Assembly: GCA_946407325.1 (NCBI GenBank) | Contig: CAMJNN010000019.1 | Span: forward strand, 1-18,278 | DNA: 18,278 nucleotides | Direction: 5' to 3' | From: an uncultured Prevotellaceae bacterium | Lineage (GTDB): Bacteria > Bacteroidota > Bacteroidia > Bacteroidales > Bacteroidaceae | Shown here: in pieces, positions 1-6,771 of the stretch | How positions within the stretch are numbered: position 1 is the stretch's first letter | How the letters are laid out: every line of letters begins with the position of its first letter | Notes under the pieces: generated by a model | Told to the model about the DNA's origin: nothing | Database searches by the model: none | The model's input: only the letters and a program-made list of their open reading frames with translations | Position numbers and translations under genes: made by a program

Positions 1-774
1 GATTGGAAAGAATCTGTAGATAAGCGTAAGTTGCACCAATTGACCAGTTTTGGTTATAACTCTCTACACTATATTTGTCGCTTACGCACGAATAATTCTG
101 CATTAAAAGATATTCGATTTGAATTACAGATGCGTACGGCTTTGCAACATGTATGGTCCACCATTGAACACGATACGGGCTATAAAGGCAACGTAAAAAT
201 TCTTGACGAGCATCGACGACAGTTCAGTCGTTTAGCTGGAATGCTGGAGCTGATGGATGACGAATTCAGTCGTTTGCGCAACGAAATAACGGAGTATCGT
301 CGCAACGTTCAGAGTCTGGTACATTCAGGGAAATTGGATGATGTGGCATTGACCGTCGATTCCTTTAAGAGCTATTTGGAAATGCGTCCGTTTGAGCGTT
401 TGAACCAACGTATAGCGTCTGTGAATCAAGCGGAAATTTTCCCTGCTTCTTTGATGGGGTTCCTGCCCTTGCTGGTGTCATTTGGTTTTGAAACCCTGAG
501 TGATGTAGATCATTTTATTAAAGAGAATTCAGAGGATGCCTATCAGTTGGCACTTGCTCAGATAGCACTGACCGATTTGGATATCTTGGCAGAAAATATA
601 GGCTTACAGAATTTATGTTTAGTACATGTACTGAAACAGGGTCGAGGTCGTGAGGGACTGCAATTTGTCTATAAGACCATCAATGGTGAACAAAATAATT
701 ATGATGTTTTGATTGATATGATCATGGATATGGCCAAGAACTTACCTTTTTGGGATGATATATATAAAAAGTAA
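1..774 (+). CDS. RelA/SpoT-type (p)ppGpp synthetase domain protein (5' end missing)
   Basis: The reading frame is open from the first base of the window, so the true start lies upstream and the N-terminus is missing. The first TTG, at 31, is not a credible start because coding sequence runs through it. Two synthetase landmarks are visible near the left edge: a G-Y-x-S-L-H segment (FGYNSLHY) and a block with ELQMRT followed by HVWSTIEH. These match the RelA_SpoT nucleotidyltransferase fold that transfers pyrophosphate from ATP to a guanosine nucleotide. No TGS or ACT regulatory domain follows. Instead there is a roughly 180-residue, mainly helical C-terminal extension that I do not recognise. 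The stop is two bases before the start of an HD hydrolase gene, so the two are surely co-transcribed. It could be a small or medium alarmone synthetase, or the toxin half of a toxSAS-type pair. The synthetase family call is firm; the physiological role is not. Confidence 0.82.
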   Translation, partial: DWKESVDKRKLHQLTSFGYNSLHYICRLRTNNSALKDIRFELQMRTALQHVWSTIEHDTGYKGNVKILDEHRRQFSRLAGMLELMDDEFSRLRNEITEYRRNVQSLVHSGKLDDVALTVDSFKSYLEMRPFERLNQRIASVNQAEIFPASLMGFLPLLVSFGFETLSDVDHFIKENSEDAYQLALAQIALTDLDILAENIGLQNLCLVHVLKQGRGREGLQFVYKTINGEQNNYDVLIDMIMDMAKNLPFWDDIYKK

Positions 775-776
775 AT

Positions 777-1367
777 ATGAGTAAGAAAGAGTACTTAGAT
801 AGCAGCTTGTTGGATCGAGCTATTTGTTTTGCTGTGAAGGCTCATGCCAATACAGAACGTAAAGGTAAGGGCTTTCCATATATTGTTCATCCTTTAGAAG
901 CAGTTGTCATTGTGTCGACCATGACTTCTGATCAAGAGCTGTTAGCTGCAGCTGCTTTACATGATACTTTAGAAGATACTGATACAACCTATGAGCAATT
1001 GGAAAGCGAGTTCGGAAAACGAGTGGCAGATCTGGTGTTACAAGAAAGTGATGTTAAGTTGGAAGGTAGTGCCGCTGCTACTTGGCATTTTCGAAAACAG
1101 GTGGCTATTGAGCATTTGGCAGCAGCACCACTTGATGCAAAGATAGTGGCGATGGGAGACAAATTGTCAAATATGCGTATTATCGCTCGTGACTATTCTG
1201 TGATTGGCGATGAATTATGGAAACGTTTTCACATCAGTGACCCAAAAGAACATGCATGGCATTATTATGGACTTATGCAATCTTTATCATCTCTGAGCGA
1301 TACAGCTGCTTTTCAAGAATTTGCTTCATTGGTCAAACAAGTTTTTGCTGATAAAGTATTACAATAA
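777..1367 (+). CDS. Stand-alone HD-domain (p)ppGpp hydrolase (SpoT/MESH1-like)
   Basis: This 196-residue protein has the signature of the Mn-dependent alarmone hydrolase half of SpoT. PYIVHP carries His38, and LHDTLEDT carries the His62-Asp63 pair plus Glu66-Asp67. A later GDKLSNMR segment (Asp128 to Asn132) matches the D-x-L-x-N motif of SpoT and MESH1. The family removes the 3'-pyrophosphate from (p)ppGpp, giving GDP or GTP. There is no synthetase, TGS or ACT domain, so it is a single-domain small alarmone hydrolase. The gene starts two bases after the stop of the RelA/SpoT synthetase gene, which suggests a divided synthetase/hydrolase pair and tight stoichiometric coupling. The ATG at 777 is the first start in frame. 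Other HD phosphohydrolases are possible, but the spacing of motifs favours the SpoT branch. Confidence 0.82.
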   Translation: MSKKEYLDSSLLDRAICFAVKAHANTERKGKGFPYIVHPLEAVVIVSTMTSDQELLAAAALHDTLEDTDTTYEQLESEFGKRVADLVLQESDVKLEGSAAATWHFRKQVAIEHLAAAPLDAKIVAMGDKLSNMRIIARDYSVIGDELWKRFHISDPKEHAWHYYGLMQSLSSLSDTAAFQEFASLVKQVFADKVLQ

Positions 1368-1405
1368 TTTAATCAAAGTATAAACAAAATTACGGAATAA
1401 TAAAA

Positions 1406-2242
1406 ATGGGAATGGTTATTGGAATTGACGTGGGTGGATCCACTACAAAGATTGTTGGAATTGATGAGAACAATCAGATTATTAAGCCAATGTTTATTAC
1501 AGCAGCCGACCCCGTCACCTCTTTCTTTGGAGCATTTGGCAAATACCTGCATGATAACGATATCAGGTTGGAAGATATAGAGCAGGTAATGATGACTGGT
1601 GTAGGTAGTGCGTTTGTAACTACCCCCATTTATAATCTGCCCACACAGATGGTGGATGAGTTCACGGCTGATGGCTTAGGAGCTCGTCATGACATTGATA
1701 TCGATAAGTTGATAGTGGTAAGTATGGGTACTGGTACTACCTTCGTGAAGATCGACCATGAAGAAATCAAACACATTGGTGGTATGGGCATCGGTGGCGG
1801 CACTCTTCAAGGTTTGTCAAATCTGCTGCTCAAGACACATGATATCCGTCAGGTATCAGAGTTAGCGTTGAAAGGTGACCATACCAAAGTGGACCTCTTA
1901 ATTGGAGATGTGTGTAAGTCCGATTTGCCAGGGTTGCCTCTATATGCGACAGCTTCTTTGTTGGGCAAGGCTCATAGCGATTCTACACAAGAAGATATAG
2001 CTGCAGGCATCATTGTGACTGTGTTGCAGACAATAGGCAGTGGAGCAGTACTTTGTGCGCTTAACTCTGATATTAAGGATTTTGTGCTTATTGGTAATCT
2101 TACCCGTATGCCTCAGTGCAAGGACGTTTTCAATGAATTGGAAGGTCTCTATGGAGTACGATTCCATATTCCTCCGTATGCAGAATATAGTACTGCTATT
2201 GGTGCTGCTCTTACCTATTTAAAAAATAAAGAGAAAAAATAA
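1406..2242 (+). CDS. coaW: Type II pantothenate kinase
   Basis: This 278-residue protein should phosphorylate pantothenate with ATP, the first step of coenzyme A synthesis, in the cytoplasm. It begins with an actin-like-fold phosphate loop (GIDVGGSTTKI, about residues 6-16), then a TGVGSAF segment, a VSMGTGTTFVKI segment around residue 105 and a Gly-rich HIGGMGIGGGT stretch around 128. All are typical of the eukaryotic-like (type II) pantothenate kinases also found in staphylococci and Bacteroidetes. It does not resemble the type I (CoaA) or type III (CoaX) enzymes. Type II enzymes are generally less sensitive to CoA feedback; whether this one is cannot be seen. A second ATG two codons downstream could also be the start. 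The 38-base A/T-rich gap before it shows no clear promoter, so it may be read from the alarmone genes. Confidence 0.88.
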   Translation: MGMVIGIDVGGSTTKIVGIDENNQIIKPMFITAADPVTSFFGAFGKYLHDNDIRLEDIEQVMMTGVGSAFVTTPIYNLPTQMVDEFTADGLGARHDIDIDKLIVVSMGTGTTFVKIDHEEIKHIGGMGIGGGTLQGLSNLLLKTHDIRQVSELALKGDHTKVDLLIGDVCKSDLPGLPLYATASLLGKAHSDSTQEDIAAGIIVTVLQTIGSGAVLCALNSDIKDFVLIGNLTRMPQCKDVFNELEGLYGVRFHIPPYAEYSTAIGAALTYLKNKEKK

Positions 2243-2254
2243 TTGCTTAAACAG

Positions 2255-2285
2255 TTTGTGGGTTGAAAAAAATGTCGTAATTTTG
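2255..2285 (+). promoter_or_regulatory. Bacteroidetes-type promoter of rpsA
   Basis: TTTG at 2255-2258 is followed after 19 bases by TAATTTTG at 2278-2285. This matches the Bacteroidetes housekeeping promoter (TTTG near -33 and TAnnTTTG near -7). The predicted start of transcription near 2292 would leave an A/T-rich leader of about 55 bases before the S1 start codon, with no Shine-Dalgarno sequence. Confidence 0.72.
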
Positions 2286-2347
2286 CCGCGTTTTTCAGAC
2301 AACATAATGTCTAACACAATTAATTATTAAACAATTTATTAACAAGA

Positions 2348-4141
2348 ATGGAAAACTTAAAAGAAATCAAGCCACTCGATGAGTTCAATTGGGAGGCTTT
2401 TGAAAGTGGCGAAGCTCTCTCTGCAGTCAGCAAAGAAGACCAAGAGAAAGCGTATGACAACACGCTGAACAAAGTTAATGAGCGTGAGGTCGTTGAAGGT
2501 ACCGTTATCAGCATGAACAAACGTGAGGTCGTGGTGAATATCGGTTACAAATCTGACGGTATCATTCCAATGAGTGAGTTCCGTTACAATCCTGATTTGA
2601 AGCCTGGTGATAAGGTGGAGGTTTATATCGAGAATCAGGAAGACAAGAAGGGTCAGCTGGTGCTGTCACACCGCAAGGCTCGTCTGTCACTGGCTTGGGA
2701 TCGCGTAAATCAAGCTCTCGAGAGTCAGGAAGTTATCAAGGGTTTCATCAAGTGCCGCACAAAGGGTGGTATGATTGTGGACGTATTTGGCATCGAGGCA
2801 TTCTTGCCAGGTTCACAGATCGATGTGAAGCCTATCCGCGATTACGACGTATTCGTAAACAAGACCATGGAGTTCAAGGTTGTAAAGATCAACCAGGAGT
2901 TCCGCAACGTAGTTGTTTCTCACAAGGCTTTGATTGAGGCTGAGTTGGAGGCACAGAAGAAAGAAATTGTTAGCAAGCTTGACAAGGGTCAGGTTCTCGA
3001 GGGTACTGTTAAGAACATCACTTCTTACGGTGTATTCGTTGACCTGGGCGGCGTTGACGGTCTGATTCACATTACAGACCTGAGCTGGGGCCGTGTAAGC
3101 GATCCTCATGAGGTTGTTGAGCTTGACCAGAAGATAAATGTTGTTATCCTTGACTTCGACGATGAGAAGCGTCGCATCGCTTTGGGTCTGAAGCAACTTA
3201 CCCCACATCCATGGGATGCACTGGATAAGGAACTGAAGGTGGGTGACCACGTGAAGGGTAAGGTAGTGGTTATGGCCGACTATGGTGCATTCGTTGAGAT
3301 TGCTCCTGGTGTTGAGGGTCTGATCCATGTATCTGAGATGTCTTGGAGCCAGCACCTGCGTAGTGCTCAGGATTTCTTGAATGTAGGTGATGAAGTAGAG
3401 GCTGTAATCCTGACTTTGGATCGCGATGAGCGTAAGATGTCTTTGGGTATCAAGCAGCTGAAGTCTGATCCATGGGAGAACATCGAAGAGAGATATCCTG
3501 TTGGTTCACAGCACAAGGCAAAGGTTCGCAACTTCACCAACTTTGGTGTATTCGTTGAGATTGAAGAGGGTGTTGATGGTTTGATCCACATCTCTGACCT
3601 GTCATGGACCAAGAAGGTGAAGCATCCTTCAGAGTTCACTCAGATTGGTGCAGAAATCGATGTAGTTGTTTTGGAAATCGACAAAGAGAACCGTCGTCTG
3701 AGTCTCGGTCACAAGCAGTTGGAAGAGAATCCTTGGGATGCATTCGCAAGCGTATTCACTGAAGGTGCTGTGTTCGAAGGAACTATCACTGAGATGTTGG
3801 ATAAGGGTGCTGTTGTTGCTCTGCCTCATGGCGTTGAGGGCTTCGTTACTCCTAAGCACTTAGTGAAGCAGGATGGTACTCAGGCTCAAGTAAATGAGAC
3901 TCTGCCATTCAAGGTAATTGAGTTCAACAAGGATACTCGTCGCATCTTCTTGTCTCACAGCCGTACTTATGAAGATCAGGTTCGTGAGGAAAGAAACGAA
4001 CAGCGTCGTGCAGCTCGTAAGAGCAACACTGCTAAACGCGAAGAAGCTCCAGCTATTCAGAACCAGGCTGCATCAACCACTCTGGGTGATATCGATGCAC
4101 TGGCAGCATTGAAGGCTAAGATGGCTAAGGGTAGCAAGTAA
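2348..4141 (+). CDS. rpsA: 30S ribosomal protein S1
   Basis: This 597-residue protein contains six S1 (OB-fold) RNA-binding repeats at roughly residues 47-115, 130-195, 213-280, 300-367, 387-454 and 470-537. Several carry the characteristic G-x-F-V-[DE] and V-[DE]-G-L-[IV]-H-[IV]-S/T segments, for example YGVFVDLGGVDGLIHITDL. S1 binds the 30S subunit and captures A/T-rich leaders of mRNA, which matters in Bacteroidetes where Shine-Dalgarno sequences are scarce. The length and six-repeat layout are as expected. After the last repeat comes a charged, low-complexity tail ending in a short Ala/Lys-rich helix. The gene has its own promoter and a strong terminator, so it is probably monocistronic. 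Its codon use looks more biased than its neighbours, as expected for a highly expressed gene. Confidence 0.97.
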   Translation: MENLKEIKPLDEFNWEAFESGEALSAVSKEDQEKAYDNTLNKVNEREVVEGTVISMNKREVVVNIGYKSDGIIPMSEFRYNPDLKPGDKVEVYIENQEDKKGQLVLSHRKARLSLAWDRVNQALESQEVIKGFIKCRTKGGMIVDVFGIEAFLPGSQIDVKPIRDYDVFVNKTMEFKVVKINQEFRNVVVSHKALIEAELEAQKKEIVSKLDKGQVLEGTVKNITSYGVFVDLGGVDGLIHITDLSWGRVSDPHEVVELDQKINVVILDFDDEKRRIALGLKQLTPHPWDALDKELKVGDHVKGKVVVMADYGAFVEIAPGVEGLIHVSEMSWSQHLRSAQDFLNVGDEVEAVILTLDRDERKMSLGIKQLKSDPWENIEERYPVGSQHKAKVRNFTNFGVFVEIEEGVDGLIHISDLSWTKKVKHPSEFTQIGAEIDVVVLEIDKENRRLSLGHKQLEENPWDAFASVFTEGAVFEGTITEMLDKGAVVALPHGVEGFVTPKHLVKQDGTQAQVNETLPFKVIEFNKDTRRIFLSHSRTYEDQVREERNEQRRAARKSNTAKREEAPAIQNQAASTTLGDIDALAALKAKMAKGSK

Positions 4142-4163
4142 TAATTAGTTACCTTATATATAT

Positions 4164-4198
4164 AAAAGGTGTCTGCATATTTTGCAGGCACCTTTTTT
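4164..4198 (+). terminator. Rho-independent terminator of rpsA
   Basis: AAAAGGTGTCTGCA (4164-4177) pairs with TGCAGGCACCTTTT (4183-4196), 14 pairs with one G-U wobble, across a 5-base loop. A T-tract runs over 4193-4198. It lies 23 bases after the rpsA stop. The upstream TTTG of the next promoter lies inside this hairpin. Confidence 0.9.
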
Positions 4199-4211
4199 AT
4201 TGCTATTTTTG
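4181..4211 (+). promoter_or_regulatory. Putative promoter of rnz, overlapping the rpsA terminator
   Basis: TTTG at 4181-4184 sits in the loop and 3' arm of the rpsA terminator. It is followed after exactly 19 bases by TATTTTTG at 4204-4211, the same spacing as at the rpsA promoter. Transcription would begin near 4218, about 17 bases before the ribonuclease Z start codon. Confidence 0.6.
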
Positions 4212-4234
4212 TTGGCAGAACAATTTTGATAAAT

Positions 4235-5155
4235 ATGGAAAAGTTTGAACTGACAATATTGGGATGTGGCTCAGCAAAACCTACGACCAGACATTTCCCC
4301 TCATCTCAAGTGCTGAATGTGCGCGATAAACTCTTCATGATTGATTGTGGAGAAGGCACGCAATTGCAGTATTGCAGAAACAAACTTTCGTTCAACCGAC
4401 TGAACCATATCTTTATTTCTCATCTTCATGGTGACCACTTGTTTGGATTGCCTGGCTTGATATCCACCTTTAATCTTTTAAGTCGCACAGCCGATTTGCA
4501 TGTGCATAGCCCCAAAGGTTTACAACAGATGATGCAACCCATCATGGATTATTGTAATTACGATATGAGCTATCAGGTGTTCTTCCATGAGTTTGATACA
4601 AATCAGTCTGCCATGATTTTTGAAGACCGTACACTTACGGTTACTACTATACCTCTAAAACATCGCGTACCTACTTGTGGCTTTCTCTTCAAAGAGAAGG
4701 AAGGCTTACGACATATTCGTCGTGATATGATTGATGCCTATGAAATCCCCATTGCCTATATCAATAATATCAAAGCTGGAGCCGATTTTGTCCTTCCTGA
4801 TGGCGAAGTAATAGCGAATGATCGACTTACTACACCTGCCTCAAAAGCACATAGTTATGCTTATTGTTCCGATACGATGTATCATCCTCAGATTGTGGAA
4901 CAGGTGAGGGGAGTAGATCTGTTGTATCATGAAGCAACTTATGCCGCCGAGCATGAGACCAAGGCTCAGTTGCATTTCCATAGCACCACCCTTCAGGCAG
5001 CTCAGATAGCGAAAGATGCACAAGTGAGCCAGTTGGTGATAGGCCATTTCTCTGCACGATACGATGATGAGAACAAGTTGTTGGAGGAGGCTAAGTCCAT
5101 ATTTCCCAATACCATTTTAGCGCAAGAGGATCAAACAGTGTTAGTAGAGGATTAA
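4235..5155 (+). CDS. rnz: Ribonuclease Z
   Basis: This 306-residue metallo-beta-lactamase-fold endonuclease removes the 3' trailer of tRNA precursors. The zinc-binding motif HLHGDH is at residues 63-68, preceded by the conserved N-terminal LGCGSAKPT and the DCGEGTQ segment (37-43) typical of RNase Z. Further His/Asp ligands are visible in YCSDTMYH and near the C-terminus in VIGHFSARY. I chose ATG 4235 over an upstream alternative at 4169. The 22 extra residues would be translated from the rpsA terminator and the promoter, and the family normally begins at the conserved F-x-L-T-I-L-G-x-G-S segment. Length agrees with bacterial RNase Z of about 305 residues. It is probably transcribed from the promoter just upstream, and a sigma factor gene follows after 35 bases. 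Confidence 0.95.
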   Translation: MEKFELTILGCGSAKPTTRHFPSSQVLNVRDKLFMIDCGEGTQLQYCRNKLSFNRLNHIFISHLHGDHLFGLPGLISTFNLLSRTADLHVHSPKGLQQMMQPIMDYCNYDMSYQVFFHEFDTNQSAMIFEDRTLTVTTIPLKHRVPTCGFLFKEKEGLRHIRRDMIDAYEIPIAYINNIKAGADFVLPDGEVIANDRLTTPASKAHSYAYCSDTMYHPQIVEQVRGVDLLYHEATYAAEHETKAQLHFHSTTLQAAQIAKDAQVSQLVIGHFSARYDDENKLLEEAKSIFPNTILAQEDQTVLVED

Positions 5156-5180
5156 ACCTTTTGCATTTTTGATTGTCTAA
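5150..5180 (+). promoter_or_regulatory. Candidate ECF-sigma promoter, copy 1, before the sigma factor gene
   Basis: GATTAAACC (5150-5158) is followed after 13 bases by ATTGTCTAA (5172-5180). The same two blocks at identical spacing recur at 5758-5788 before the next gene. An AAC-containing upstream block and a GTC-containing downstream block about 16 bases apart resemble promoters read by ECF sigma factors, so autoregulation is likely. Specificity is inferred only. Confidence 0.5.
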
Positions 5181-5190
5181 AAAATGATGA

Positions 5191-5763
5191 ATGAACAAAA
5201 ACGATATGAGTGCAAGATTCGATGAAGAAAATGTGTTGAGGATGTTGCAAGAAGACGATGCTATGCAACGCAGGGCATTCGGCATGATTGTAGAGGAGTA
5301 TGGCAAGCCGCTATACTGGCAGATACGTCGCTTGGTTCTTGATCATGACGATGCTAACGATGTCCTGCAGGAGACATTCATCCAGGCATGGAAAAATATT
5401 GATTATTTCCGAGGCGAGTCGAAATTGTCAACTTGGCTCTATCGTATTGCTATTAATCAGAGTTTGAATTTTTTGAATAAACAAAAGGCACAACAACAGG
5501 TGTCGATGGATGATGAAGAGGTGAGTGCCGCTAATCAGTTGGAGGGTGATCCCTATTTCGATGGCGACAAAGCTCAACGGCTGTTGCAACAAGCACTCAC
5601 TACCTTGCCCGACAAACAACGACTGGTATTCAACCTGCGCTACTTCGACGAGCTTACCTATACTGAGATATCTGAGATCGTTGGCTCTACAGTGGGAGCT
5701 TTAAAGGCTGATTATCATCTGGCTGTAAAGAAGATCTCGAAGTATTTTGAAGAAGCCGATTAA
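5191..5763 (+). CDS. ECF-family RNA polymerase sigma factor
   Basis: This 190-residue protein has the two-domain layout of extracytoplasmic-function sigma factors. Region 2 is at about residues 30-98, with DDANDVLQETFIQAWKN and STWLYRIAIN. Region 4 is at about 128-184, with LPDKQRLVFNLRYFDELTY and a helix-turn-helix around TEISEIVGSTVGALKAD. It should direct RNA polymerase to a small regulon and contains no membrane or sensor domain. It heads a three-gene cassette with a membrane protein and an exported helical protein, which suggests an envelope signal. The ATG at 5191 is the first in frame. If the ECF-like element at 5150-5180 is the promoter, that start would be nearly leaderless, and ATG 5206 (protein beginning MSARFDEEN) becomes a serious alternative. 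No anti-sigma domain is fused. Confidence 0.93.
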   Translation: MNKNDMSARFDEENVLRMLQEDDAMQRRAFGMIVEEYGKPLYWQIRRLVLDHDDANDVLQETFIQAWKNIDYFRGESKLSTWLYRIAINQSLNFLNKQKAQQQVSMDDEEVSAANQLEGDPYFDGDKAQRLLQQALTTLPDKQRLVFNLRYFDELTYTEISEIVGSTVGALKADYHLAVKKISKYFEEAD

Positions 5764-5788
5764 ACCAATTGAATAAAACATTGTCTAA
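5758..5788 (+). promoter_or_regulatory. Candidate ECF-sigma promoter, copy 2, before the membrane-protein gene
   Basis: GATTAAACC (5758-5766), 13 bases, then ATTGTCTAA (5780-5788), matching the copy at 5150-5180 at every position of both blocks. A further shared block, AAAACGATA-[TG]-GAG, occurs at 5796-5808 here and at 5198-5210 in copy 1. This copy is 10 bases closer to the GTCTAA block. The whole leader therefore looks duplicated. Confidence 0.5.
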
Positions 5789-5803
5789 TAAATAGAAAAC
5801 GAT

Positions 5804-5808
5804 AGGAG
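5804..5808 (+). promoter_or_regulatory. Shine-Dalgarno-like site AGGAG
   Basis: AGGAG lies four bases before the ATG at 5813. This is noteworthy because most genes here lack such a site. It supports 5813 as the true start of the membrane-protein gene. Confidence 0.6.
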
Positions 5809-5812
5809 AACC

Positions 5813-6172
5813 ATGAAAGAAGAAGATCTGTTGTTACACAAGGTGGGAAAGAGCAATCCCTTTACGGTGCCCGAAGGCTATTTTGAGGGCCTTACCAACC
5901 GTGTGATGGATAGTCTGCCAGAAAAGCCGGTACCTGAGTATAAGGTCAAGCCGCTCACATGGTGGGACAAGGCTAAACCCAGCGTTTATTTGGCAGCTAT
6001 GTTTGCAGGTGCAGCTATCATCATCAAGGTGTTGGGCTATATGCATAACAACGACCCAGCGGTGATTGCAGCAGAAGAAGAGCAATACGAAACTGAAATG
6101 GTACAGAATTTGGTGGATGCCATGCAAATGGACGACTATTCGTTGTACCTGTATTTGTCAGATGCAGAGTAA
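5813..6172 (+). CDS. Small single-pass membrane protein, probable anti-sigma partner
   Basis: This 119-residue protein is not a member of a family I can name with certainty. It has a cytoplasmic-looking N-terminal part with NPFTVPEGYFE at residues 15-25. One hydrophobic segment follows at about residues 57-77, flanked on the inner side by Trp/Lys-rich sequence. The C-terminal tail is acidic, with EEEQYETEM and two Met-Asp/Tyr-rich helices. No cysteine- or zinc-binding anti-sigma (ZAS) motif is visible. The gene lies directly after an ECF sigma gene and before a small exported helical protein, and it shares a duplicated leader with the sigma gene. By position and topology I infer an anti-sigma factor that holds the sigma factor at the inner membrane. 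The short NPFxVPEGYF segment could be the sigma-contacting or regulatory part, but that is a guess. Confidence 0.7.
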   Translation: MKEEDLLLHKVGKSNPFTVPEGYFEGLTNRVMDSLPEKPVPEYKVKPLTWWDKAKPSVYLAAMFAGAAIIIKVLGYMHNNDPAVIAAEEEQYETEMVQNLVDAMQMDDYSLYLYLSDAE

Positions 6173-6196
6173 CTTTATTATAAACACAATTGAATT

Positions 6197-6700
6197 ATGA
6201 AAAGACTGTTATTATTATTGACAATGGTGATGGTTGTAGCGTCACTGAGCGCACAAGACACAAAGCGTCGTGAACGTATGACGGCAGAACAGTTCCAGAC
6301 TCGTCAGCAGGAGTACCTTACCAAGGTAGCTGAGCTGACAGAGCAAGAGGCGAAAGCATTCTTTCCTCTGTATTTTGAGATGAAGCAGAAACAGAAATCA
6401 GCGCAAGATGAAGCCTGGAAATTGTTTCGCGAGGGTAGGGATGAAAATGCGAAAGAAGGCAGTTATAAAGAGATAAATGACACCTTTACAGAGGCGCAGC
6501 TCACCTCAGCTCGACTGGAAAAATCCTACTTAGAACAATTCCGCAAGATTTTGTCAGATAAGAAGATTTTTAAGATTAGACAAGCAGAGATGGGATTCCG
6601 TACCAATATGGTTAGAGATATGTGGCGCCCTCGTGGGGAAGGTGGTGGAACTCATAACAGAGATAGACAACGCAGACACAATCCAGATAAACAATTGTAA
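6197..6700 (+). CDS. Exported Spy/CpxP-like helical protein
   Basis: This 167-residue protein starts with a clear signal peptide (residues 1-19 or 20, MKRLLLLLTMVMVVASLSAQ), so it is exported to the periplasm. The mature part is almost entirely charged helix, including TAEQFQTRQQEYLTKVAEL, LTEQEAKAFFPLYFEMKQK and further amphipathic stretches. It ends in a Gly/Arg/His-rich tail that looks unstructured. This pattern (small, helical, periplasmic, with repeated L-T-x-x-E segments) resembles the Spy/CpxP group of stress chaperones and metal-resistance proteins. Such proteins often sit next to ECF sigma genes in Bacteroidetes. I therefore infer an envelope-stress sensor or chaperone that belongs to the sigma cassette. 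It is 24 bases from the preceding gene and has a terminator directly after it, which closes the operon. No enzymatic motif is visible. Confidence 0.72.
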   Translation: MKRLLLLLTMVMVVASLSAQDTKRRERMTAEQFQTRQQEYLTKVAELTEQEAKAFFPLYFEMKQKQKSAQDEAWKLFREGRDENAKEGSYKEINDTFTEAQLTSARLEKSYLEQFRKILSDKKIFKIRQAEMGFRTNMVRDMWRPRGEGGGTHNRDRQRRHNPDKQL

Positions 6701-6718
6701 TGGGAGGTAAAGACCAAC

Positions 6719-6758
6719 AAAAAGAAGGGAGCATCCTAATGGGTGCTCCCTTTCTTTT
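6719..6758 (+). terminator. Bidirectional terminator between convergent operons
   Basis: GGGAGCATCC (6727-6736) pairs with GGGTGCTCCC (6741-6750) over a 4-base loop TAAT, with one G-U wobble. Extra A/T pairs extend the stem, and a T-rich run (TTTCTTTT) follows. The A-rich sequence on the other side would give a U-tract for minus-strand transcription, so it can serve both converging genes. Confidence 0.88.
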
Positions 6759-6771
6759 GCTTTCTTAACTA

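Noticed and set aside
2309..2314. GTCTAA before rpsA as a third ECF-type site
   Set aside because: There is no AAACC block 16 bases upstream, and a good housekeeping promoter is present at 2255-2285.
2813..3355. Minus-strand open frame of 180 codons opposite rpsA
   Set aside because: Shadow of the S1 repeats; codon bias of rpsA leaves few stops on the opposite strand.
4169..4234. Upstream extension of ribonuclease Z starting at 4169
   Set aside because: It would be translated from the rpsA terminator stem and the promoter region, and the family's conserved N-terminus begins at ATG 4235.
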